Notes: generated by a model not told the origin, from the sequence alone. Positions 12,327-23,331 are shown, counted from the first letter of the stretch. The stretch: DNA of 64,000 nucleotides from Utricularia gibba (GCA_002189035.1 NEEC01000010.1:62001-126000); one strand, 5' to 3'. Program-made: numbers and translations.

Positions 12327-14219
12327 AAATTCAAGATAATTAAGTGTCTAACGTGGTTACCAAACAAGGCTATAATGAGTCCTGTTTTTTTTTTTTTTTT
12401 CCGCAGGAGGGTTGAATCAGCCTAAATATGGGCACTTGAAGGAGCTGCATGATGTACTGCACTCTATAGAGATTCAACTAACAATGGGTAACATCTCCAG
12501 CATTCATTATGGAAAAGCAGTCACGGTAAGTGCTTCACAACCATCAACACCAAAGAATGCTGAGATTACCGCTCAATTTTAGCGGATTATCTGAATCTGA
12601 AAACAGGCAACAACTTTTGCTCTTCAAAATGGGTCCAAGAGTTGCTTCTTTGGCAATGCGCACCCCAAATCTGATGCCACCATAACGTACAACGGGGCTG
12701 AATACCATGTTCCAGCCTGGTCCGTTAGCATCCTCCCGGATTGCCAAAAAGAGATTTACAACACGGCCAAGATAAACACTCAGACAACGTTAATGGCAAA
12801 GAAACCCACTGAGCCCTTGGGAATGAAATGGAAATGGAGACCTGAGGTGATACACGACACTATCTCTCTTGGAAGGGGTGACGTTTCTTCTCATCAACTC
12901 TTGGATCAGAAGGCCTTCAATGATTCTACCGATTATTTATGGTACATGACAAGGTACGATGAGCTCATGCACTTGACCCTGTTTTAATAGCAACCAACTC
13001 ACTCTATCCTGTCCTCTGTTTCTGAATCCTAGTGTCATTTTGCAAGAAAACGACCCTATCTTGACCAAGAATGTGAGTCTTCATGCCCATGGAACTGGAC
13101 AAGTCATGCATGCTTATGTGAATGGCCGTAATGTGGGCTCCATGTGGTCAACATACGGTGTTTCTCAGTCTTTGCTCAGCAACAAAGTAACATTGAAAAA
13201 AGGAAAAAATCAAATATCCCTTCTAAGTGCGACTGTCGGCCTACAGAACTTTGGCCCAAGGTTTGATGTCTGGCCAGATGGCATTGTCGGGCCGGTTCTG
13301 ATAGTCGGTGTGGACGGCGACGAGACCATCATAAAGAACTTGTCGACACATAAATGGACCTACAAAGTGGGTTTGCAAGGGGTTACTGATAGTGGAATGC
13401 TCAACAAATCACCTAAATGGAAGTCGAAAGATTTCCCGATCAACAGGAAAATGACCTGGTACAAGGTACCCTTCATGTGTTACCAATTCAACTTTTTCTG
13501 TGTCACAGAATGATGATGACTTCAAACCTTTTTCTTTCGGGTATCAGACGACATTCAAGAATCCCATGGGCGATGAACCATTGGTGGTGGATTTGCAAGG
13601 GATGGGAAAGGGGTTTGCATGGGTCAACAACAACAATCTAGGTCGCTATTGGCCATCCTACCTGGCAGAAGAAGGCAGCTGCTCCCTTGAGCCATGCGAC
13701 TACAGAGGGACATACAACTACTCTAAATGTGTTACGAATTGCGGCAAGCCGACGCAGAGATTTTACCATGTTCCTCGCTCCTTCCTCAAGGAGGATGGCG
13801 ACACCAACGAACTGGTAATGTTCGAGGAGTTTGGGGGAGACCCGAGCATGGTCAACTTCCGGACGGTCTCTCCCGGCACTGTATGTGGCAGTGCATACCA
13901 CCATAAATACATGCATCTCTCGTGCGAAGGCAGCCAGATCTCAGCCATCAAGTTCGCCAGCTTTGGTGATCCACGAGGAAACTGCGGCTCATTCCAGAAA
14001 GGAACATGTGAATCCGAGAAAGAAGCTCTTCTCGTCCTCCAGGTACCCACTTCGTTAGAGATACACAAAATACATGAATTACACATATTTTTGCTGCTTT
14101 TCTAGGAAGCGTGCATCGGGAGAAAAAGTTGCTTAGTTTTGGCTTCCGAACGAGTATTTGGAAAGACCAATTGTAGCACGGTCACAGCATTGAAGCTTGT
14201 GGTGGAAGCTCTGTGCTAG
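10388..14219 (+). CDS. Beta-galactosidase, GH35 with SUEL lectin domain
   Basis: Exons by GT-AG and phase: 10388-10555, 10657-10932, 11032-11130, 11194-11336, 11429-11517, 11643-11748, 11870-11957, 12407-12525, 12607-12953, 13033-13465, 13548-14042, 14106-14219. About 825 codons result, similar in length and layout to Arabidopsis BGAL7/BGAL15. Residues 1-23 form a hydrophobic secretion signal. The GH35 core follows, with [14 protein letters not shown] (acid/base Glu) and [10 protein letters not shown] (nucleophile Glu), then [20 protein letters not shown]. The C-terminal 90 or so residues are a cysteine-rich SUEL-type galactose-binding lectin domain ([19 protein letters not shown], ending KLVVEALC). 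The enzyme should remove terminal beta-galactosyl residues from cell-wall polysaccharides in the apoplast. The join of the exons ending at 11336 and starting at 11429 is one base short: NPM-IDTCNG is expected, but the C-run 11331-11333 shifts the frame. A poly(A) signal AATAAA is at 14263-14268. Confidence 0.95.
11776..11815. repeat. Intronic TA/CA-type microsatellite
   Basis: Alternating TA, ACATA and TGTG dinucleotides in the intron between the exons ending at 11748 and starting at 11870 of the beta-galactosidase gene. Confidence 0.85.
12289..12322. repeat. Intronic (AT)17 microsatellite
   Basis: A perfect AT run of about 34 bases in the longest intron of the beta-galactosidase gene (11958-12406). 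The same intron ends in a long poly-T tract before its CCGCAG acceptor. Confidence 0.9.
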
Positions 14220-14283
14220 CTAGAATCCCTTTATAATGATGGGAAGGGATTCAGTCTTTTTTAATAAAACTGCCTTTATATTT

Positions 14284-14429
14284 AGTTAGAGGTTTTGTTA
14301 AATCTACATAAATAGTTACTTCAGATATTTTATAACTGCTTTGAATTGCCTTTATATCACTTTGATTTGTCAATGAAATATAGTAAAGTTTCTCTTTGCA
14401 ATCTGCTGTTTTTTGTTTCTTAAACTTCA
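14284..14429 (+). repeat. Copia-type LTR 3' end fragment
   Basis: This stretch matches 35304-35427 in the same orientation, with shared blocks GTTAAATCTACATAAATAGT, TTGCAATCTG and TTTGTTTCTTAAACTTCA. Both copies stop matching right after the terminal CA, as an LTR end would. It lies 64 bases after the beta-galactosidase stop codon and is followed by a copia gag remnant, so it is probably the end of a 5' LTR. Confidence 0.6.
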
Positions 14430-14461
14430 AAGCTGCCAAGGTTTAGCTATTATTTGGTTTC

Positions 14462-14490
14462 TTTTTGGATTTTTGGATTTTTGGATTTTT
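14462..14490. repeat. TTTTTGGA minisatellite
   Basis: Three to four copies of a TTTTTGGA octamer followed by a T run. Confidence 0.85.
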
Positions 14491-14519
14491 TCTCTTGGCC
14501 CCTGTCACCCTCTGATATT

Positions 14520-15440
14520 CAATGACTCATGTGTGGCTTCTATACTGAAATCCTTTGACGATCCTCCTATTTTCAATGGTCAGAATTATTCATAGAGGAT
14601 AGTTCTTATATCAACCTGTGTAAAAGGTCAAAAGGTTTGATTGGTTGTCTTTGAAGCCGATGAGCCTTTGGATTCTGTGAATGTAACTCCTACAAAAGCA
14701 CATACTCACAATGAAGATGTTGCTCGGTATTATAGAGCTCTCGATGCCATATTTTTGCTATTGATACTTCTATTTTTACCCCAACTATGAATTGTACCAC
14801 TCCCAAGGAAGTATGGGACCAAATTACTTAAACTTTTCAAGGTTCTGCAAAGAAAAAAAAATTGATATTTTGACTCTAACAGTTTGCAACAATAAAGATG
14901 AAGAAATAAAATAAAGTCAAGGATTATTGATTGTCTTTATGTTATCACCAACTAGATTAGCTTTCTTGGTGATAAATTTGATAATCAACTTATTCATAGC
15001 TTTCTGGATGATAGATTAGCTTTCTTGGTTACAAAAAATGTTAATCTGAAGGTTGATGAATTGGTTTCCACTTTACAATATGTTTACAAATCTTTGACAA
15101 CTAATGAAGCAAAGCAACACTCACAGAAATGCGATAGAAAGGAAAGGGGAAGAAATATAAAGGAAAATCTTATGACAGAAAGTTCCCTCCTCGTCCTATT
15201 GTAAAAAGACTAATAATATAAAGGAAAGTGTTCATAATTTGGGCACATGGAGAAGATTCGTCCGTGGAACTATTCTCAAGCGAAATTAGTTGAAGCTAAG
15301 GGACCAGAATTATCACCAAAATGATGGTGTAGCCTTGGTTTCAATTGGATATGTTTCTCACCAAGCTGATGGTGACGTGAGTTCAGTTTCGATCTTACCA
15401 TTCATTTATCCAAAGGTTGCTTCATTGACAACTATTGTAT
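14520..15440 (+). pseudogene. Ty1/copia gag remnant
   Basis: Broken + strand frames resemble copia gag (UBN2-type). There is a PPIFNGQNYS start-like segment, then TPKEVWDQIT...TFQGSAKK. After that come VDELVSTLQYVYKSL and a degraded zinc-knuckle context (HNLGHMEKI) that has lost cysteines. Several stops and frame shifts separate these blocks, so it is not functional. It follows an LTR end at 14284-14429. Protease, integrase and reverse transcriptase do not follow. Its matching tail may be the piece at 33150-35427. Confidence 0.7.
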
Positions 15441-15849
15441 AGTCACATAATGGATAATAAGGATTATTTCTCTGTTAGTGACACTACATCTATTTTTCAT
15501 AATAATAGATTTATGTAAAAAATAATAAAAGTACAGGTATTCAAATAAAAAATAAGAAATTACGAGTAATCACGGATGGAAGATTCTAAGGCCGTGTTTG
15601 GTAATAGTTTTAGTAATATTAGTATAATTTATATCAGATAAAAATTATCCCTCCTATAAGTACACATTATGTTTGGTAATATGGAATTTATAGGTTGGAA
15701 TAAGATATCCCATAAGTTGTTTGGTAGACATATATTAGATTACTTTTTACAGATTTTGAACAAAGACATTTTTACCGTTCTACATTTTTCTTATATGAGT
15801 AGGGTTCTTGGCTTCAGCTCTTCAATCATTCTCCAATTTTCTGTGCGAA

Positions 15850-17080
15850 ATGAGCACGTCACACACAGAGAACAACAATGGTCAATCGAAATCGAAACGT
15901 GGGTGGAGCATTGAAGAAGAACGTCTTCTTGTTATCGCTTTCAAGGATATTATTGACAGTAGGTGGAAGAGTGAAAATGGTTTTAGAAATGGGTATTATG
16001 TAGCTCTTGAGAAGATGATGAAGAAATACAAACCCACTTCAACTTTGACAGCTATTCCACACATTTCTTCGAAAATCAAGATCTGGAAAAAGGAATACTA
16101 CATGATCATGGACATTCTTTCTCGATCGGGAATAGGGTGGAATAGCACAACAAGGATGTTAGAAGCACCAGACGAGATATGGGATGAACTGGTATTTTCT
16201 AAGAAAGTTCCTACTTTTATTAGTTTGTGACTATTAGGAATCCATTCTGCTAATTATTTGGGAATCATTGCTGATATGAATTAGTTTAATCATATGGTTT
16301 TTGTAATTGTTTTAGAATCCATTTTATGGGAGTTCTTACATTTTTTTATATGTTATTTGTTGTAAGTGTTTGAGAAAAGCTATCGCGAGTATTGAATTTT
16401 GTTTTTAGGCAACCATCAAGGGACTGAAAGGCTTGAGAAATAAGGTATGACCTTTTTATGAAGATTGGGTAGAGATTTTCGGAATAGATCGTGCTACCGG
16501 GAAAGATGAAGTGGCTCATGAGGAAGCTGCCAACCGTGCATCCACTGAAGTCGAAGGCAATAACTATCATGCCAATATGAACAATGAACCAGAATCACCA
16601 ACAACTCAAATATCAGCTTTTGTGCCAATTTCAGAAGAAGAATCATCTGCTCTTAATGGTGATGCTGCTGAGAACAGTGTAGGGTCACACAAGAGGAAAT
16701 TTAACAAGATACAAAGAGAGGATGAACTTAATGGAGAACTTATTGGAGAATTAAAAGCAATGCGTAAAGGATCAGATGCTATCATTGAACTTATACAATA
16801 AAAATTGATGACACTTGTTAATGCTCAATTAAAGCAACAAAATGAGGCTATATCCATCCTTCGTAAAATGGACATGTTATTGACACCCATTCAGATTGTG
16901 CATGTGTCTCAGGTATACTCTTACACAACTCTCATCATTTTTAATATCCCTATTGACAGATAATTAAATCAGTTTTCTTATGTTTAGCTTGTGTTGAAGA
17001 CGCTTGCAGACGTGCAATTGTTTTTGTGCCTCTCAGATGATGAGCGTAGAGCATTGGTCCAACAACTTGTCAGGGAATAG
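15850..17080 (+). pseudogene. Myb/SANT-like DNA-binding protein of a Harbinger element
   Basis: Exons: 15850-16191, 16409-16912, 16988-17080. Exon 1 encodes a Myb/SANT-like domain (Myb_DNA-bind_3 type): GWSIEEERLLVIAFKDII ... ISSKIKIWKKEYYMIMDI ... APDEIWDEL. Exon 2 starts GLRNKV, then a TGA at 16448-16450 where relatives usually have Trp, then PFYEDWVEIFGIDRATGKD. A second in-frame TAA is at 16799-16801, after which the frame continues through a helical tail (NAQLKQQNEAISILRKMD). Exon 3 ends LADVQLFLCLSDDERRALVQ. The phases of all three exons agree. Such proteins partner the Harbinger transposase in DNA binding and nuclear import. Plant L10-interacting Myb proteins share the same domain, but the flanking TIR and transposase favour a transposon origin. 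An earlier in-frame ATG exists at 15808. Confidence 0.8.
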
Positions 17081-17710
17081 ATTTTATCAATGGTGCAATA
17101 TTTTTTTGGGCAGCATCATCCGTTGGTGCTCTTCAAGACCACGGAAAGGATCAATTCATCCGACTTCTTACATGCACTATAGACATTATATAGTTTTGAA
17201 ACATCATAGTTTTGAGCTCCAAAAAATATATATAGAGAGTTGTCAATGTAGATAACAATTTCCCTTGGTTCAAGTGGTGTATCATCCATTATCTTTTTGT
17301 CTTATTCAGTTCACAAACACCTTGACTCCTAAAACTAAAACATAATAATAGGTTCGTATGAAAATTCATAAAAGTAGACCACACTTGCAGCATAACATCA
17401 CCCGAAGAATAATGAGTTGGACGTTATCATATTTTCTAAATTTTTGTTATTCTGTTTTAGCATATAAATCTATTAAGTTATAGTTTAAGAAACAAGTGAA
17501 CCTAATATATGTCTACATCAAAATTTAATAATTTATTTTTATGTGAATAATATACAACATATATTTTATTCTCGAATAATTTCATAAATTGGAATTTTTT
17601 TAATATCAACTTTTGTTTTATTAATATGTTTTACAATTAAAACAACGTTCAACATAAACTTTGATTTATGTATTTAAATTCACGTATTAAATTATTTTAT
17701 ATTAACACTA

Positions 17711-17786
17711 CCTACGAAATAAGTAATTTGGTAAGAGTCCTCTACACAAATGTGTTGGACTCCTACCACATTACTTATTTCGTAGG
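17711..17786. repeat. Near-perfect 30-bp inverted repeat (hairpin)
   Basis: Arms 17711-17740 (CCTACGAAATAAGTAATTTG...) and 17757-17786 match at 28 of 30 positions as inverted copies around a 16-base loop. A third copy of the arm occurs at 17845-17874 in the orientation of the second arm. It sits between the two genes of Harbinger relic 1. Confidence 0.9.
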
Positions 17787-18061
17787 TGCCATTAATGTGG
17801 GATACACACAGGCGTGGTTTATGTATAACTTATGTCCGTGTGTTGGATTTCTACCAAATTACTTATTTCATAGGTAGTATTAATACATGATACACATGGG
17901 TAGAGGTGAGTTCGGTTTGAACCGAAACCGTGGTTCATACCGAAACGTTTGGATATATTCGGTTCCAGGCACCCACATGAGCAAAGATGGGTGCCTGGAA
18001 TTTGGTTGCAGACTCGCAAACACCCTCCCAAGATACCCATATGAGAGAAGTGGGTGTCTGG

Positions 18062-18296
18062 AAAACTGTCTCAAATACCCCTTCCGAGACACCCATATCA
18101 GAGAAGTGTGTGCCTGGAAATGATCTTACCCACTCTTCCCAGACACCCACACAATGCATTATTTTGTAGGTGCCGTCCAACTCTCTTTCCCGACACCCTC
18201 CCGAGGCACCCAAATGAGGGAAATGGGTGTCTGGAAATGGTCTCACCCACTCTTCCTAGACACCAACACAATGCATTATTTTGTAAGTGCCATCCA
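18062..18296. repeat. Two tandem 117-bp units rich in short palindromes
   Basis: Units 18062-18178 and 18179-18296 align along their length. Both contain a CACCCA...GGGTGYCTGGAAATG segment and end in CAATGCATTATTTTGTARGTGCC. A partial related unit precedes them (about 17965-18061). Within each unit, GACACCCA and TGGGTGTC form short hairpins. No protein-coding signal was recognised. Confidence 0.85.
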
Positions 18297-18589
18297 AAGT
18301 ATAACTAAGGATCGAATGCTAATAAAATTAAAAACTAAGAAACTTTCATATTTATCATATGGTTTAATAAATAACATATTTAAATTATTTATATTTTTAG
18401 TAAACATATGTCATATGATTATAAAAATATATTTTTTAATTGTTGCATCTCGCATGTTCTCGTGTGCTTAGAAATAAATATGATTTATAAAAATGCTGAT
18501 AATATTCTTAAGTTCACTTTGCAACGACATGTTCTACCATGTTTAAAAATAACAAATGTTCAATCTTGGATATGATAGTTAACAGAAAC

Positions 18590-18782
18590 ACAAAAAGCAA
18601 ATGCCTATCTATTCATATACTCATTCTACATAATTGTTGCAAGCTCATCACGCCATGTACACCACCCTGGAGAGGTTTCAACAACTGTTATGAACTCACC
18701 AGCCCCTTGCTCAGCAGATTCAATAAAATTCTCTAACACTTCAGCTTCCTACGGATCATATGCCATATTCATTCTTACGAAA
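18590..18782 (-). pseudogene. PIF/Harbinger transposase, C-terminal fragment
   Basis: The minus strand reads NFVRMNMAYDP, then EAEVLENFIESAEQGAGEF, then SPGWCTWRDELATIM. This matches the tail of plant Harbinger (DDE_Tnp_4) proteins, where the transposase ends in a W..WR..LA..M motif. Stops follow. The catalytic core should lie at higher coordinates but is absent, because sequence changes at 18785. It is the convergent partner of the Myb/SANT gene at 15850-17080. Confidence 0.6.
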
Positions 18783-18785
18783 TTG

Positions 18786-18811
18786 TTTAGGGTTTAGGGT
18801 TTAGGGTTTAG
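18786..18811. repeat. Short interstitial telomere-like repeat
   Basis: Three perfect TTTAGGG units and a partial fourth, the plant telomere motif, followed by a short inverted CCCCTAAAC. It lies exactly between the broken Harbinger transposase and the 3' part of gypsy relic A. Confidence 0.9.
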
Positions 18812-19169
18812 CCCCTAAACTCAATTGTAAGTCCTATATACAAACAAGATTAAACAAAGAGTTTTTGTTGGAAAGTGAATTTCTATTCTAAAAAAATTAG
18901 TAAAAATTCATAAAATAGCTTCTACCCTAAAAACAGACTACAAAAAGAGTAGATCACCAAGTCTAGAAATTTAAAAGCAACATCTCACTTAGTTCAAAAA
19001 CTAATCATGCTTAAAAGTAATTTAAACACCCTCAAGTCACTTTTTCGATTGAAGCGTGAAAATAGTAAAGAGAGAAAAAAGCATGCTGGGTTAGGAAAGA
19101 CATTCAAACAAAGTACACATTCTAGCAGGAAATGTAAACTAAACTAGCAGGGTATGAAAATACAGAAAT

Positions 19170-19520
19170 AAAATATATAAAATAAAAAGTTCTTTCAGTT
19201 TTCCAAATCAGTTCTTGTGTGCATGTTAGTTTCTTCTTCTCGTCAAACTAGTTCTAAAGGTTTGCTGGGAAGGTTCTAAGTACTCTACTGCTATTCTAGG
19301 TGATGGAGGTGGTTTCAATGTCACTTTAGAACAGCTTCTGACCTCTTCTTTGCATAGGAAAGTTTCTATTCTATAGGGCTCCAGGTTTTGGAGAAGTTCC
19401 ATTGTCACACTGGAATTGTTCTTCCTTTGTATTCTTCCCTTAAACTTGTTGAAATTCACTAGAAAATTCCCTTCCAGTGTCGAAAATCTCTGTTCTCTCT
19501 CTACTCGATCGTGCCTGACA
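19170..19520 (-). repeat. Direct repeat copy 1 (pair with 24900-25270)
   Basis: The pair shares many blocks in the same order, including TTTGCTGGGAAGGTT/TTTGTTGGGAAGGTT, CCTCTTCTTTGCA and CCTTTGTATTCTTCCCT. The second copy directly abuts the side of the LTR at 23362-24708 opposite to its primer-binding site, so both are best read as 3' untranslated ends of related gypsy elements. Confidence 0.7.
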
Positions 19521-19810
19521 ACATCATACTATCCTACAATGACAAAAGACTCGTCTTTGAGTCTTACCCACAATCGAGACTAAACAATTGACTTTGGCTG
19601 AATTCTCAGTATATCCAAGCATCTAGTATAACAATAAGCCATATAAATCAAAGCTCATTAGAAATCAAAAGTAAGGTCAATGCTCTTGCAAGGCTCAAGA
19701 GTGACACCCCTCAGTGTGCTTAAGCCATCTATTTTCAACTCAGGTATCCTATCACCTAATTCCCAACTAGACTCAAACCAACTATGTTCCCAACTCTAGT
19801 CTATAATAGT

Positions 19811-19940
19811 TACACCATTTTTTTTTTGAACGAAACTCTAGAGGCCCTCAAGACAAAGATTCAACAGTCACACCATTTTTCTTCTTCTTTTTTTTTTCTT
19901 TTTTGAATGAAACTCTAGGGACCCCCAAGACGAAGATTCA
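19811..19940. repeat. Tandem duplication of about 60-70 bp
   Basis: Two neighbouring copies of a segment containing a T-rich run, then GAACGAAACTCTAG / GAATGAAACTCTAG, then CAAGACAAAGATTCA / CAAGACGAAGATTCA. Confidence 0.75.
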
Positions 19941-21149
19941 TTGCCTCTCTTTATCACTTTACACCTTATATCTCTTACCCGTATTCCTCCAAGACACTAA
20001 TTCCCCCTTTGGAGTTTCCCATTCCATTACATTTTACAGCACAACTTTTTTTTTTGTTTTTTCCCGTTTTTTTGCCTCTTTATTTATTTAATATTTTTGT
20101 TATTGACTGACTGATGGACACACAATGACATAAGTCTAATCGGGAAGTGGTTCTAGTGACCTACAGAAAATGATGGACTGCACATGCTAGGGGATCATAC
20201 TTAAGACTGCCGCTCAACTTTCTTTAGAAAGAAAATAAGAAGTGAAGATCAGAATGCTCTAGACCTCGCAAACGGCTAAGGTATGCCCACTATTTGACTA
20301 GACCCTCAAACACTACCGACGATTCAGCCAAACCAATGATAGACTCTTTCCTAAGTTGACGCACTTACATAAAAAATGTAAAACATCATAAAAAGTTTTT
20401 AGAAAATAAACAAGTATAAACAAAAATAAACTGTCCAAAATATACCTGACCATATGAGTAAGTTCAGAGATTGAGTTTGATTACCTCCTTAGGCTGCTCT
20501 TGCCTGAGATGCGTAATTTGCTGTTCCAACATCGCCACTACTTCTTTGTTCACCATAACAGTGCACCTGCAGAGTTTCTTCTCTTCCTCCTTTGCTATTG
20601 TCACTGCTATGGCTTCTCTTGTGATTTGCACTTGGTGAAAATCCTTATACTCACTCTTCTTCTGCTGGGGGATTCCGAAAACATGATATCCCCCTCTTCT
20701 CTGAATAATCCCTATATTTGAAGAAGGTGATATCTATGGGGAGACTGAGTTCTCCAAAGTGCAAGTTCATCTTGGTTAAAATAGAGTTTCAACACAATTG
20801 AATTGCAATTAAAGTAATTAAATGTCCAAATCAGACAATTCTGGAAACTTACATAAAAGAAAAAGATAGCATAAAAAGAAGCAATAAAGTACATAAAATA
20901 AATATAAATTAAATTTGGGGAACTCCCACCAATGCCCTAGTTATTTCTGGTCAAGGGCAGGACTTTCATGATATGCTAATCACATTCTGTAGTGGGGGAG
21001 AGACTCTCTCCCTTTCCTCCATGTTTGTCATTTGGATCTGTCTCAAGATAAAGTTTCAGCTTGTGACCATTTACAGTAAAGGGGTTAGCATCATAATTTC
21101 TATCAAATAATTCAACAGACCCAATGCATAGATTTCACCACAAATGGCC

Positions 21150-22560
21150 CTTCCTATTTCAATTTCAACTTCCATGGGTAGAGTTTGAACATGGAATGAT
21201 ATAGCAATAACTTTTGTCCTAGCTCAAATTCCTTCTTCTGAATTCTGTTGTCATGATAGCGCTTTGTCTGTTCCTTGAAATGGCGTGAATTGTTGTAAGG
21301 AGTTTGCCTCATTTCCATGAGCTCCTGCAATTGAAATTTGTTAACTTTGCTATTTGCATTCGCATTATCAGTCAACATCTACACTGTCCATTTGGTCTTG
21401 TGCTCCAACTTGACTAGTAGATGACAATTCTTACCATAAACAACCCTAAACGAGGTCATGCCTTATTGGAGTTTCGTAAGCAGTTCGAATATCTCAAAGT
21501 GCTTCATCCAGCTTCTAACTCCAATCTTTCTTGGACAAATTAACAGTTTTTCCCGACACTTGCTTAATCTCATGATTGGATACCTTTTCTTGCGCATTAG
21601 TCTAAGGGTGATAAGTATTTGAAGGCTTATACTATACTCCATACTTTTTGAGCAATTTTTCCAATATGTCGCTAATGAGTACCTTTGAAACACCATATTG
21701 AGCAAAAATATTTTTCATTAGGAGAAATACTTCAAAACTTTGGTGTCCTATGCAGGAGTTGGAATTATCTCTATTCACTTGAAAAGATAGTCTACACATA
21801 CCAGAATATATTCATAGTCATTTGAATTAGGAAATGGACCCATGAAATCGATTCCCCACATATCGAATATTTTGGTCACAAAAATGGGTTGCAAAGGCAT
21901 TTCATATTTATGGATAATATTACCTACTCATTGGCAAGCATCATGTGCCATGCAAAAGTGAAAATAATCTCAAAAAATCGATGGCCAATAATATCCATAG
22001 TCAAGTACCTTTCTCGCTGTTCTGTTTGGTCCATGGTAACCCCCACATGGTGATGAATGGAAAAATTCAATAACCTAGTTAATCTCATTGTCGGATAAGC
22101 ATCTACTACAACTCTTCCACAAATATGAGTCATCGCATGTATAGTACTTGCTGCCACTTTTCAACTTGAGCTTCTCATGACTCTGCAAGTTTTCATTGAT
22201 CTTCTTTGTAGAAAGAAAATTACCGAGATCAACATACCTGGGTTCCTTAGTCTTATCAAAGAGCGAAATGGTGCTGATTAGGAGAAGTATCAGCTATCTC
22301 ATCTTCATCCTTTTGCTTCTCAATTTGCTCAAGTGACAAGCGACACAATTCTCTTTGCCTGGTTTATCTTTGATTTCCACATCGAATTCCTGGAGTAGCA
22401 CCACCAATCGCAGCAACCTTGGCTTTGTGTTCTGCTTAGACATTAGATGTCAAATAGCTGCATGTTTAGTATGAACAATAATTTTTTCTAGAGCAAAAAC
22501 AATTGCTAGCATTTCTTTTTCCATAGTCGTGTAATTTCGTGGAGCATCGTCCATCGTTTT
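21150..22560 (-). pseudogene. Ty3/gypsy RNase H and integrase remnant (relic A)
   Basis: Read on the minus strand, the order is RNase H (CYTSKTMDDAPRNYTTMEKE at about 22560), the integrase zinc-binding region (PCGGYHGPNRTARKVLDYGY), the integrase core ([15 protein letters not shown]) and the C-terminal segment (SRHFKEQTKRYHDNRI). Many stops and frame shifts break it. RNase H directly follows gag with no protease or reverse transcriptase between, and the join is out of frame. This is a non-autonomous, decayed Athila/Tat-like gypsy copy. Confidence 0.85.
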
Positions 22561-23330
22561 AGAAGTGTAACAAATCACATGGTTCATTCCTCATGCTCGC
22601 TCCAGTAGTAGCGTCTGTCTGTACTCTGATTGGTGGTAACAGTACTTCCAAAAAGAATTTCACAAGGGAATGCTTCTCATGCCAGTGGTGTGGGCAGCGC
22701 GCTAGCAATTTGTTGAACTTGTCCCAATACTCGTGCAGTGGGTCTCCCATGAATTGGCATATGTTTGCAATTTTACTCCTTAACACCTCATCCTTTGTGA
22801 ACGGAAAATACTTGTTCAAAAACTCCTTTTTCATTTGTATCTAGCTTCCTATGCTTTTGGATTCCAATGCATTGAACCAATCCCTGCATCTCCTTCAAGA
22901 CTAAATTGAAAGACTCTTAGCAGCATGTTATCTTTAATCACTTCCTTTGATTTGAGTGCAGCACTGAATGAAAGATAGTCATCCAAGTGCTGGTGTGCAT
23001 CTTCTTTCCCATTTCTGTAAAATTTCAATGTGTTGATGATTCCTCATCTGAGTACAAATGCAGTGTCTTCTTCTAGAAAATTTATGCAGATCCCTCAGTA
23101 GGAATAATTAGAGCAATCATACTCCTACATAGTTTTCTTCAATGCATTTGCATCAATGATTGATTCGTGTGCAACTGCTCCTTCCTTGGCCTTTGTGGTT
23201 GCCTTGTGCTACTCCTTCTTTGCACCCTTCTTTTTCTCTTTTGTAGCTCTCATTTTTTGGGTCAAGTGGGACAAGAGGTTCACCTAAAAAAGAATGCAAA
23301 TGGATTAACAACAAACAATTCAAATGCACC
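22559..23330 (-). pseudogene. Ty3/gypsy gag remnant (relic A)
   Basis: The clearest part is the minus frame at 22559-22834. It carries FLNKYFPFTKDEVLRSKI, HEYWDKFNKLLARCPHHW and then a leucine-rich end, the usual order of the retrotransposon gag (Retrotrans_gag) domain. Upstream pieces to 23330 are frame-shifted gag. It follows the primer-binding-like site next to the LTR at 23362-24708. Confidence 0.8.
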
Positions 23331-23331
23331 T

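Larger units (their letters stand above)
15590..18785. mobile_element. PIF/Harbinger relic 1
   Basis: The left end reads TAA then GGCCGTGTTTGG, matching the TAA/TTA target site and the GGCC..GTTTGG terminal repeats of PIF/Harbinger elements. Inside are a Myb/SANT gene (+) and, 1.5 kb further on, the C-terminal part of a Harbinger transposase on the - strand. The two face each other, as in two-gene Harbinger elements. The right part is missing: homology to transposase stops at 18785, where a telomere-like repeat begins. The right terminal repeat was not found. Confidence 0.7.
18812..21140 (-). other. 3' untranslated part of gypsy relic A
   Basis: Downstream, in minus orientation, of integrase. 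No protein domain was recognised. The part at 19170-19520 is a diverged direct copy of 24900-25270, including ACTTGTTGAA and CTCTCTACTCGATCGTGC. A tandem duplication is listed at 19811-19940. No 3' LTR matching 23362-24708 is present at the end, so the element is truncated. Confidence 0.5.

Noticed and set aside
13638-14086. Overlapping minus frames opposite the beta-galactosidase 3' exons
   Set aside because: They mirror well-supported coding exons with family motifs on the plus strand.
18062-18296. CRISPR-like array
   Set aside because: Units are 117 bp, contiguous and without unique spacers, and the sequence is plant nuclear.
17668-18471. Several 60-105 codon frames over the palindromic repeats
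   Set aside because: They appear on both strands and in several frames because the DNA is repetitive; none has protein features.
18786-18811. True chromosome end
   Set aside because: Only three and a half units, with ordinary sequence on both sides.
20500-20721. Hydrophobic 73-codon frame as a membrane protein
   Set aside because: It lies antisense within the 3' part of gypsy relic A and has no recognisable family or start context.
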